DNA from: Tigriopus japonicus
Lineage: Eukaryota; Arthropoda; Copepoda; Harpacticoida; Harpacticidae
Direction: 5' to 3'
Assembly (NCBI GenBank): GCA_010645155.1
Contig: JAAGOF010000251.1
Coordinates: 862,010 to 926,009 of the forward strand
DNA length: 64,000 bases
The position numbers were made by a program, and so were the translations under genes. This document shows, piece by piece, positions 47,950 to 58,800 of the stretch. The notes under the pieces were generated by a model. It saw nothing but the letters and a program-made list of their open reading frames with translations, made no database searches and had not been told where the DNA came from. The stretch's first letter is position 1; each line of letters begins with the position of its first letter.

Positions 47950-49186
47950 CTCACTGATTACAATAATATTATATTTACATTTGTCAAACGTAAGAACAAT
48001 TTGTTTGTTTATTTTTCTTAATTTGCATGTTTTGTTTGTACAATATGATTAAATGTGTGTAAGTGTTCAATATGTTTCATGATTTACATGTTATTTCTTC
48101 CCCTGTAAACAAGAGTTTTTTGTTTCTAATAATAAATCAACATTGCTGAAAGCCTCTTAGTAATAGCATTTTAAAACCCTTTGAAATCTGACATCAGTTT
48201 AAGTGTGCTTTAGTATAGTTTAAATTATTTCGGACTGTCAGTTCAAAAGACTTCTTGCCTCTTGGACAGGAAACACATACAAGAATGATATATCGAGGCA
48301 TATAAATCAAAATACTAAGTAACTTTCTCTTGTAACTGATCATGACACAATTAGCTTTAAAATGTACTTGCATACTATGTTTAACATGAAGTGTGGTGTT
48401 AGCGTGTTATAAATAGCCCCAATCTCACATTTGTTTGTTCGTTCATTCCTTCAGTGGATTGTTCTTTCCCACCTTTTGGACGACACTCGGTTGTCAAATA
48501 AAAAGAGTGGAAAATTCAAATGTCCAGTTTGGCCTTGAAGTAATTGGCTCACTTAATGTATTAAATGTAAGTTTATTTCTGCCGAATTGACTTTCAAATG
48601 TATTTTTGAAAGAATGTTTGAAGAATGTAATTCTGATAATTTTTTTAACCATTATTTTTCGAATTATTATTTTTGGCCAATTTTGGACACTTTTGGACCC
48701 CCCAATTTTGAACACTTTTGAGCATCTTTTGAACAGGGGTGGGTGGACAAAATGTCCAAAAATCAAATGACCACCCTGGCTGAACGGCTTGATTAGCTTG
48801 CAATTTGGGAAAGTATGTTCCTTAAATCTTTTTTACATTGCCACAAATTCAGTTTTGCCTAAATGTCGAACTCCGTGTAAGACTCGGGGTTTTATGCCCT
48901 GAGGCATTGATTTCCAAACTATTGAATGCGGACGACTGCTTGGTTGGTTGGCGAAACAAAGCGATTTGTGACCATTTCCCAGGAGATCGTCCATTGTCTG
49001 TTTTACCAACCAAGCGGTCAGTTGTACGACATCAAGTATTCTAGATGTCTATGCCTTTAGTTTGGTTTGCGCCCTCTTGCCGTTTTTTTTTAATGAAAGA
49101 GCAAGGTTATTTTTGAAACCATTTTCATTGTACAGTTTTTCGATGCAGGAATTTATTTGTCTCAAGCGTTTTTAGAAGCACCCAAC

Positions 49187-49192
49187 TTTATT
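49187..49192 (-). terminator. Polyadenylation signal of the thioesterase gene
   Basis: AATAAA on the minus strand 19 nt after the stop codon at 49211; a second copy lies at 49159-49154. Confidence 0.55.
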
Positions 49193-49210
49193 TCTGAAAT
49201 GTCAAAATAC

Positions 49211-50285
49211 TCAATCGCATAAAATTGCACGGCAAAACTTTTCGCAATCCTTCAATTGGATTGCTGATACCTCGTGACCATGTTGTTTGTACGAAACGAA
49301 TTCCAAATTCCCAATTATCTTTTCCAAGTCTTCTTTGGCAGATTGTCCCCATTCCAATGGAATTTTTCGATCCCTTTCTCCATGACACTAAAATCAGTAC
49401 ATAACAATAACGAATTCAGCATTCACCATTTAAAACAAAACAAAAAAAAATGATATCGCATTTTTTACCATTAGCACATTCTTAGGAGCATTGGCGGCAA
49501 TGATGCTCTGAGCGTAGGCAGAATCAAACTCCCATGGCAGCAACAACCAGCTGCCCAACGTGAAAATCCCGCCAAGATTTTTATCTGTTGTTTTGTTGCC
49601 ATAAGATAAACCGGCATAGAGAGCGAGCGCTCCACCTTGTGAGTGACCACCCAGGATTATTCTGTCAAGAGGGGTTCCATGGAGGATCTCAAAGTCTATC
49701 AAGTGCTTTACGAACTGTGAGAAGTGCAAGAAAACGCCGTTGGTTGCGCTACGATCTCTAAGATTGGTCTTACGGTACCTTGGCCGACTTCTTAATGTCC
49801 CAAATTTCTCCTTCCATTGGATCGTGATCTTTGCTCATGTTGAACCAGGAATGCATGCAAAGACCATTATACAGTCCCACTGGCATCTCGCTGGCAGTTG
49901 GACAGAAAATGCGAATATTTTCACCGGGGAAAAGGGTTCCAAGACGTTTGGCCCATTTGTCGCCATTGTCACCGACGTCGTGGAAAAATAGAATAGTTCC
50001 ACTTGAAACCATTTTGACCCTTTCTAAAACACAAGTAAAAAAAGGGTCAAGAACCTGACTTACGCACAAGATAAACAAGGCAAGTGTTGTTCCCGCAGAC
50101 TTACCACGAGATTTGGAGACTGCGCGGCCTTTGGCCTTCCTTTGACATTTCAAAAGGCAATTGTACATCATTCCTTTTTCAGATGGCTTCACACACTTGT
50201 TCAAGGCTTGATAGACACACCTCTGGAAGGCCTGAAATTCTGAGTCATCTCCACAGAAAAGGCCAATCTCGACGATCACATTCAT
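49211..50285 (-). CDS. Acyl-protein thioesterase / lysophospholipase-like hydrolase
   Basis: Core exons 50023-49779, 49714-49469 and 49387-49211, split by 64- and 81-bp introns in phase 0. From ATG 50012 the product is 218 aa, the usual length for LYPLA1/2-type enzymes. The alpha/beta-hydrolase triad is visible: Ser103 in GGHSQGGAL, Asp166 in CHGERDRKIPL, His198 in KQHGHEVS. The oxyanion-side motif reads FHDVGD where most relatives have LHGLGD. The family removes palmitate from proteins or acyl chains from lysophospholipids in the cytosol. An upstream exon (50285-50105, start MNVIVEIGLF) is in phase and would add a Cys-rich basic extension, total 282 aa. Which start is used is undecided. Confidence 0.85.
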
Positions 50286-50593
50286 CAAAAGAGGTCTTCA
50301 TAGTTAGTTGGGACACAATGTGTGATTACAGACTGCTGTTCAACGTGAACGTACGTACTACAGCCCTTGGAAACAGACTAAATGTATTCTGTTCATGTTC
50401 TTGAGTTTCGTGAAACGCTTTTCACCGATCGAAACTGAAATCACTGAGCGTGACTTCCAATTCTGCGGTGAAGTTTGGTCGGTTGAGTCTCTGCGTCAGG
50501 TATTTCGTCGAAATAAGATTAACAAACACGGGAAATATCGTGAGTAATGTCATGTTTCCTTGTAATAGATCATGAACGATAAACATTTGACCA

Positions 50594-53500
50594 TTATTCT
50601 CGATGCTCATATTCATTTCTCAGTTTGGCAGCATCCCAGCTTAGTTCAATGAGGAATTTATAAAAGAACCTGCGATTCAAATTCTTACTCATTTGGTAAA
50701 GAACAAACCAATCCCCAAGTGAACAAGCGTGGATGTATTCTTCAATTCGGACAAGATTGTCATCGTCTTTGAAATACCTGAAGATATAGGTCACAAATAG
50801 GGATTATGGATTTCAAACTACAGAAATATCATATTTGTAAATGTACTATATGCTTACCTGTACATTTTGAACTTTAGTAAAAAGTATCGGACGTGGGTGC
50901 TGGCACACTGCAAAACTCGACCCACAACACGAATAAATGCAAGAATGGCAATTACTATGAACCAAAACCATAGAATCAAATATATCTTGTCAATGATAAT
51001 GTTCATTGCCAAAATACAAAGCGCAGACACTCCTAAAAAAGAAAACAATTACTTTTCTTTGACCCATAGGGCACATTGTCTAAAAAGTTCGATAATTTCA
51101 TTTTTGATATTGGCACGTTCAATTTTGCAGCAGCCTACATATATTGCAATATTACATCCTGAAGCTTAATCAAATATCATTGTATGCACCCCCTTGATGA
51201 ATAAAAATGACATAAGCGATCCTGTTTTTCGCTGACAATAAGGGCTACATTTTTTTGCTAAATTGACGAATCGGCAACCTCCATTGAGATGGTCGAGAAA
51301 ATTTTCTGCATGCTAGAGAAATATAATAGGAGTGAACTTGATCTTTTTTGTTTTTGAAATTTGTGATCCCTTCTTTGATTCATGCATGAATCCCCTCACT
51401 TCACGACCATGTAATGAACAGGATGGCTTTGAAGTCCTGCACAATTTATTGGTGACCCTAACAACTAATGAACGCCAGAATGGATTCATTCCAAACGTGG
51501 TGGGATTGTATGAAAATAGACAGAGTCAATTTGACTGAAATTCCATGGAATCCAAATGCCCGAGTGACGCACAACAAAAAAAAAAAAGATGGCCCTTTGA
51601 AGAACGACACAAAGCAAGCAACCTGGTTCAGGATCCCCCTATTAATTCAGGACTTAACTTAAAACTTCAGGAAGTCTTTGAAAACTTGCAGATTGATTTG
51701 TAAACCATAAAAGATACTTAGAGCTAAAGAAGCTCATTAGAAAGAAGCGTCAACTTGACAGTAGCAACAAGCGGCTTTAACGTGAAGCTTCAAAAAAGCA
51801 CAACAAACCAAGAAGTTCAAGAGAAAAAAATCCCGCCAATAGGAGCTTTTGACACGAAAAATATCAAAGCAATAGAGCACTTGAGCACTACTTTTTATGC
51901 AAAATGAGACCTGAGTTGATTGTGTTTGGCATGATTAACTTCACAACTGATCGTAAAATCAGATTTCGTTTTAATTCGATCGAACTTCTTGTGTTGATGG
52001 TGGCGACAACAATGACAAACATTTAACGCTTCAAAAAAGACCAACTTGATATAGATGACGCTTCTTTCCCATGAGCTTCTTTACTTAGAGCCGGCTATTT
52101 GGCTTTGTTTGGGGTCATGGCTACCCAACCCAAAAAGGGGCGTCCTTTGGGTCATGTATTACGGTTTGAAGGTAGAAACGAGTTCCGGATCATAAAAGCT
52201 ATTTTCGTTGATGATTAAGCGGAAAATATTGAAAAACGTCCAATTAAACGTGGAAAAATTGGCTCAGGATAAGAAGAAGTGCGTGCCAATAAGGTCATAA
52301 CATCTTTGGAATCTTTTGATCTTGGTGGCAATGGAAATAATTAGCAAGCACTGTTATATTCTGAACTTATTTATATTTTATTTATAACATTGTTCTTATC
52401 GCCTCTTTGGAAACTTATTTGTTATTTTATTTGAAGTGATTACTCCGTGGTAAAGAAGCTTCAGAACTAAAATGTTTTTTGTCAGCCTTCAGTCTGGCCG
52501 AATTATTTTTTCCACGATGACTTTTGGGTTCAGTTTGATCACTTGCGTGTTTCTTTGGATCAGAGCCTTTAATGGGGCCCGATAGTTGCACCTGCTGTCA
52601 ACAAACTCATCATCCATCCATAACGCCCTAAATATTGGTCGTATCAAAAAACACCAAAACGCAATTAATGTTTTAAAAGGAGCTCCTTCATTTGATTTGT
52701 GTACGGATTGAGTGGTTGCAGATTGGCAAAATCTAAGAGCCCGTCATTGCTTGTTTAAGTCTTTATGCGCTGAATGTCTCTTGCCTAATGAATTGATTAC
52801 TCACCTGTTTGTCTTCCACCAGTTCCGTATTTCCAGTAGGTACAACTAACCACTCGTGGGAATGCTTCGCACATGGGGTTTATCAAGCCACTTGCCGTCA
52901 TTTCCTCTGGTGGAAGTTGGTAAAATGCAAATACTTGGTACCCGTACCAAAGAAATTGGCCTTGTAGGAACGAGTTAGTAAGGAAGAAAAGGCTGGTGAC
53001 AATGAACAAGTTCAGGAATTCGCACAAGAAAAATACCAAGGAATAGCGGTTGTATTTGTTCTGCAGATTTCTTCTGAACGTCAGCAAAAGCTTTTGAATC
53101 TGGTTTTCTTCATCCTCGACAATCCTATCCGTCTTTCCTTTGGCCAAGAACTTCATTAGGCCTAAGTGACGCATTCAAGATAAACAAACAATCACTAGAC
53201 ATTTCCCTGGAACCTATCAAGTCTCACCTCCTTCCATCATGAGCCAAAGAATACGAGGAATGTAGCATGTGATTGCTTGTATCATGAGAACAATCGGAAC
53301 CCATTGGTAGTAACTATTGTACACGGGCATGACTTCCATGGTTTTTCGGGCACAACTGCCCTCAAAATTTGGTGGAATATTGAATGTACTATACATCCAG
53401 CAATATGCCTTTAAAACTTTTTCACTGACGCCCCCTTGTGGCTAGAAAACAAATCTTGTTATACCAAAAGGTATTTTTTATTTTTCCTTGTACTAACCAG

Positions 53501-53736
53501 GTCACAGGAGATGGGATCACCAAAAAATTGGTTCAGGGTTAACAATACTGAGGATCCAACCAACATTGACGCGGTTCTAAGTGGAAGTAGACGGTAATTT
53601 GAGGATACAAATATTTTCTAAGTAAACACTCTCACACTTGGTAGAATAGCTTGAACGTCCAGTTGTCGATGCTGAGCTCATTTTTGCCCAGGAAAAATTG
53701 AGTGACTGCTTGTATAGCTCCCAAAGCGTAAGCCAT
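50594..53736 (-). CDS. Innexin gap-junction protein, six exons, 369 aa
   Basis: Exons 53736-53636, 53576-53498, 53441-53228, 53161-52805, 51032-50858 and 50777-50594; phases 2, 0, 1, 1, 2 all match. Innexins form hexameric channels joining invertebrate cells. Seen here: N-terminal MAYALGAIQAVTQFFLG, transmembrane segment 1, first extracellular loop with its two cysteines (PISCDL and AYCWMYSTFNIPP), the family signature YNSYYQWV starting transmembrane segment 2, segment 3 (LVFFLCEFLNLFIV), second loop with cysteines (MCEAFPRVVSC), segment 4 (IYLILWFWFIVIAIL), and a short cytoplasmic tail ending EYEHRE. Intron positions differ from the neighbouring innexin, so duplication was old or introns moved. 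Introns 1-4 are 52-66 bp except the 1.8-kb fourth. Confidence 0.92.
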
Positions 53737-54582
53737 TTTTGTCGAACTTCGGCCACTCACTGAAACTGTAGAACTTCGTTCTTTTTCTTGATATTTCTCA
53801 ACTTGTTATGATCGGCCAGCTTTCCATATGGAGTCTGCGAGAGTTTCTTTGCTTAGGTGGGCATGGCTCAAAAAAAGCGAAAAAAACCCTGATAAGACGA
53901 AAGCCCTGTGTTTGAATGGGCAATTCCCTGTCCTTCACTGGAACTCCATCCATGTCTACCAACTGTGAATGCTTATCACTCAGTTAGGAGAAAGTCAAGC
54001 TGTCGTTTAGAATCGCCTAGCTTTCGAGAATCGGGTACGCTGAGGATTACTCAATGAAATCGCGGCTTCGTCACAGGTGTTCCTTGTTCCAATCTCTTGA
54101 GTAAACAGACGCTGCCTAATTCGTTGTTTGTTCCGTGAGCATTCGGGTCGACTAATTATCACGCAACCATGGAAAAAGAGCGGCTGATTGAAGTTCAGTA
54201 ACGAGAGACAATCGTTTTATTCCATCTAATAGGGAAGGCCAGACTATTTCTGGATTGGGATATGTACGTATAATGCTTCCCCATGGTCAGGGATTATTCA
54301 CGAGTACGGTGGAATGGACCAACACAAAAAGTGGCATTAACAACAACATCATGTGAGTAGGAACATTGAAAAAGATGGGCACTGGGAGCTCGGAACCCAC
54401 CCATTGGAATTCAGATACGATTGGTTGAAGAAGCAGGGGAATCTTAGGGCTCGGTGAGCAAGTTGAACTGACGTAAGCGCAATATCACAGCCTAAAAAAT
54501 TGGAAACCATGGCGGGCAGGGTGATCACTTTTGAGCTTATGGGTGAGAGGAAGCAGATTAGGGCAGTACTGAGCCTCAGCAA
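53737..54582. other. Intergenic between innexin genes
   Basis: Holds the promoter of the six-exon innexin and the 3' UTR of the distal alternative last exon of the next innexin. A minus-strand AATAAA lies at 54221-54216, about 360 nt after that exon's stop. No core-promoter motif is clear. Confidence 0.35.
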
Positions 54583-55366
54583 TCATTTCTTCCGAGCTCG
54601 TTTCATGGCAGCTGCAGCCATCATGGCAGACTTATTCGCCGACTTGGCCTTTTTGCCCATCTTGATGAGCATGCGTTGTTTGCCAGTGAGACTACTCCCT
54701 CCACCGCTTGATGGCCCGGCTTCAAAGCTGGTGTCCAATTCTTCATCAAACTTGGAGAGGAACGAGCCCCCTTTGGCGGGTTGACCTTCTTCCTCGTCCT
54801 CGTCGTCGTCAGCCTCGCTTTCCTCCCTGGGCGTGGACGATGAGTACTCTTTGAGCTTCTCTATGTCCTCGGGGGTCAGGTGAATAATGGGCTCCTCCGG
54901 TTCGATGTTGGGATCCGGATCCACAGTCATGGCTAACAGAGCCACAAACTCACCGAAAAACCGGCGATTCAAGTTCTTCCTCATCTGATATAAAACAAAC
55001 CAATCCCCTATTGAGCAATGGAGTATATAGTACCGAATGTGACTCTTGTGAGCATTGTATTTAAAGAAATGGTGCATTTTGATCTTCATGAGGAAAAGTC
55101 TGACATTGGCGGAGCACACCTGTGACCCTCGGGTCACGAGACGTATCATTCCTATGAATATGATGAAATAGTCCCACAGCCAGATCAACAGAAACACTTT
55201 GTCGTTGATCATATTCAACCCTAGGACACACATGCCGTGACGGCTGTCTTTCCCACCACCTAGTCCATAACGGGAATAGTAGCAACCCACTTGTTTCGGA
55301 AAGATTTCGCACATGGGATCCACCACTCCCTTTAATCGCTGTTCTTCGTAGGGGAGGCTGAAGTAT
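54583..55366 (-). CDS. Innexin, distal alternative last exon (4b)
   Basis: Acceptor TTTCAG then A|TACTTC in phase 2, exactly as in exon 4a. It encodes SLPYEEQRLKGVVDPMCE, second extracellular loop cysteines (FPKQVGCYYSRYGLGGG), transmembrane segment 4 (KVFLLIWLWDYFIIFIGMI), and a cytoplasmic tail with an acidic linker and a conserved basic end. Stop at 54583. There are no copies of exons 1-3 between it and exon 4a, so it can only be used by splicing from exon 3 (57591), giving 470 aa. Compared with 4a the loop and the extreme C-terminus are nearly the same, while the linker and the juxtamembrane region differ. Confidence 0.85.
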
Positions 55367-55864
55367 CTGAAATTGAGAATGAACACCCGATTGTATTGAT
55401 TGATCGGACACTTCTCTCAGGGAACTACAAAATCTAAGAGGATCGATCATTGAGCCACATCCAGAGAGATGAGTACGACACGCTCATCTGAATTCAGCTG
55501 AATCTTGACCGTTTTTATACTTTGAGTGTTTCCTTTCGACTTTCCAAGTGATCAATTTTAGTGGCCCCCAATCATGACTGCGTCATTTGTTTCCGGTTCT
55601 GCTTATAGATAAAAAAAATACTATTTACAGAAGTCCAAAGTCTGTTCAAATGCGCGAGGAGCAAAAGAGTGTCACTTGATTGGGAGAGAATAAACGGCCC
55701 ATGAGAGTTTTAGGTAGAGCCACTATAATTTAACTATAGTGACACTAGTTGTTTTAGGTTAGTGGTCGGACTCCAAGTCTCTGAGAGAGTCCTGAGAATT
55801 TGCATGACGCACAGGGTTTAACTTGGATTCATTCATTCACCCGAATATACAACAAACCTTCATG

Positions 55865-55870
55865 TTTATT
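55865..55870 (-). terminator. Polyadenylation signal after innexin exon 4a
   Basis: AATAAA on the minus strand only 25 nt past the exon 4a stop. Its use would end the transcript before exon 4b, so it is a natural switch point between the two isoforms. Confidence 0.55.
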
Positions 55871-55894
55871 GATCATCCAGTAAAACAAAGGTCA

Positions 55895-58800
55895 TTATTT
55901 CCGCCTGGCACGTTTCATGGCTGCAGCTGCCATCATTGCACTCTTGTTAGCGGATTTCGCCTTTTTACCCATCTTTATGAGCATGCGTTGCTTGCCTGAG
56001 AGTCCACCACCACCTCCTCCTCCCCCATCTCCGTCTCCGTCCAAATCATCGCCAATATTCATGATAAAAGACGATTTCTTACTGCCCCCACTGTCATCAT
56101 CTGACCCATCGGTGGGATCATCATCCGAGGCATCACTGCCCGCACCCGATCGTTTACGACTTGAGCTGTCATTGGAGGACGAATAATCCCGGAGCTTCTC
56201 AATCTCCTCCGGAGACAAATGTATCTCGGGTTCCTCGGGCTCAATGGACGGGTCAGGATCGACGGTCATTGCCAATAGGGCCAGGAACTCGGCGAAGAAC
56301 CTCTTATTGAGATTCTTGCTCATCTGGTACAATACGAACCAGTCGCCGATGGAGCAGTTATGGATGTAGTGCATGATGTGAATGAGATGAGCGTTCTTCT
56401 TGAAGTACTTGGACATCTTAAGCTTCATGAGAAAGAACCTGATCTTGCTCGAAGAGATCTGCATGCTCCGAGTGGTGACTCGGACAATGCTTGTGATAAT
56501 GAGGACGTAATGCCAAATCCAGATCAACAAGAACACCTTGTCGTTGATCATGTTGAGGCCGAGGATGCACATGCCGTGCCTACTGTCCAGGCCTCCCCCG
56601 AGGCCGAAGCGGGAGTAGTAGCAGCCGACCTGCTTGGGAAAGAGCTCACACATGGGATCATAGGTGGAGGTGAGCTCGCGCTCCTCAGGGGGCAGACTGT
56701 AGTATCTGGAGATGAAGCATAGAAACAAAAACGGGTAGATAAGAAGCAACGACAGCAGCAGCCGCAGCCGTGGTTTGAAACATTGCAGGAAGTGTCCTTT
56801 GTGTGGCGGTGGTAGTAAAGGGTTTTTGCAGCCTGAATTCTCTCTCTTGCTCTCACATTCTCGTTCACACCCAAAGCAACTGTGCCTCATGCAAATTCAT
56901 CATGGATCACTGTCTCAAAACTTGATTCATTAGTGGACCGCAAGAAGTAGTAATACACGGAAGGAGTGTGACATACAGTACGGTAGTTCGTTTTCTTTCT
57001 ACAGAGCTTTGGCAACAAGACGACAAGAGTGGGACAGGTCCATAAGACATTACAGAATGTGTTTAGGATCTCAGGGGCTGAAAAAGGCAAGGTGTACGGC
57101 GGGGGCATGGAATTCTCAAAGATCACACTGAAACGGAAGATTATTTTGTGGACGCTGACACAGTCATGGAGAAGGTCAAAGAAGAGATTAAGGTGCTTGC
57201 ACCCAAACTAGATACAGATTCATCGTATACAAAAGCTCGAATTAGGTATGTATGGCTCATGTCCCACCTTGAAGCTGCCTCACAATCAATTGAACACAAT
57301 CACTTCAAATCAAATTTTGAAACAGCTTTGGCACGAAGGGAAAATGAATATTGGGTTGTTTTGGTTGACCGGTCCATTGGTGGCTTGGCCAAAGAGTGAG
57401 AGCGAGAATTAGCTTGGCGTCCAAGGCAATTCCAGGAGTGGTTTCAATTTCTGTTTTTGTTGGTTTAGAAAACATTCCAAAATCTACCAGCGTTGAAGGG
57501 GGGCCACGAACAGCGAACATTGCAGCATCACATTCATTATTATGAGGATGATGATTGATTAATAACGAGAGCGTAACAACAGCCACCTACCTGTAAACAA
57601 GCAGTCCGTACGTGAGGAACTGTCCATTGAGGAACTTGTGAGTGGAATAGATGGACATGACGGCGATGACTAGATTCATGAATTCACAGGCAAAGAACCC
57701 AAAGGCATATCTATTGAACTTGTTGTGAATATGCTCCTGGAATTGTCGAAGCATCCGACCCATTTTCTCGTCTGCGTCGTCCACAACTCTTCCGGTTGTA
57801 CCTGGAACAAATTGATTTGTTAGTTTTCGATCCTTTGAAGTGGAAAATGCACTTCTTCAGCTCTATCCATAAGCATAGGAGGGAAAGAAACCACGCTCAT
57901 TTCCTTCCAAGTATTCAGTTTGAGGTAAGAAAGCAAATTGAGTGAAACAAATTCTTGTCGAACGAAGATTCTGGGATACGGTAAACTGTCTTTAAATTAA
58001 AGAAGATGTCTTCCGGAAATTGACCCAAATTCAAGGTTGACTAGATGAAAGTTATGGGTTCCTCTGAGAAAACTTTGGATAGGCATCAAGAGGCCACGGT
58101 TGAATAGAAATGAGATACTAATATGAGTTGTCATCCATCAATGTGTTGTCCATAGTTGTGAGCCTTAGAGCTTATAGCTGCCCAAAGAAACTTTGGATCT
58201 GGGCCAAAAACTGAGGAACAAAACATCACGACCACGCGTATTAAGCGACTTGAACATAGTACATTGTACATTTGTCCTCAGCCAATCATTCAAAAGTTGC
58301 ATTATGCTTATATAAATCAGGGACCGATCTCGTTATCACGGACAAGTCTTAAATCATGCCTTCATTTGTTTTTACCGTGCTCCTCAAAACACGTAGAGAC
58401 TGATGGATTAGATAAGCATCGCTAAGAGCGCTCGAGTCAGCATAAATGGGCTCAAAATCTTTAATGGAACTATTGAAATGAGCCCTTGGGAACAGGAGAG
58501 ATTAAAATCTGGGCCATTATGGATTTTTACTGAACGCACGCATTCCCCTAAAATTGTGCTTAACAAAACAGAACTGACACATATACTTTCAGCTCAGCTG
58601 CTTATTCTTGAGACTATTCACATTGTTAAAATGCTTGCACAACAATGATGGCACTCTTTGGACATTGGAGGTTCACTTTTGCCCATTTAAGCTCTCCAGT
58701 GATGAATTTGACAATCCCAACATTTGGCATAACCTAAACACGTCTCTATCATAACCTAATAAAAATGTTGTATATTTGACACCTATACAGGAGCAATATC

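Larger units (their letters stand above)
45893..48778. mobile_element. hAT-like non-autonomous transposon, outer layer of a nest
   Basis: Tips: CAGGGTGGGCATTTTT at the left and, reverse-complemented at the right, CAGGGTGGTCATTTGATTTT. The flanks carry an almost perfect 8-bp target duplication, GCTGAAAG and GCTGAACG. Subterminal words are inverted between ends: the left has four units of CCCCAAAAGGTGTCCAAAAA (about 45965-46045), the right has TTTTGGACACTTTTGG words (48670-48735). No transposase. Two further elements lie inside it. Confidence 0.75.

Noticed and set aside
55366..55890. Independent third innexin gene using exon 4b
   Set aside because: No room for exons encoding the N-terminal half between 55366 and 55895; alternative last exon explains it better.
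57148..57399. 83-codon plus-strand ORF
   Set aside because: Lies in the innexin exon 3-4 intron, opposite strand, no recognised domain and no splice support.
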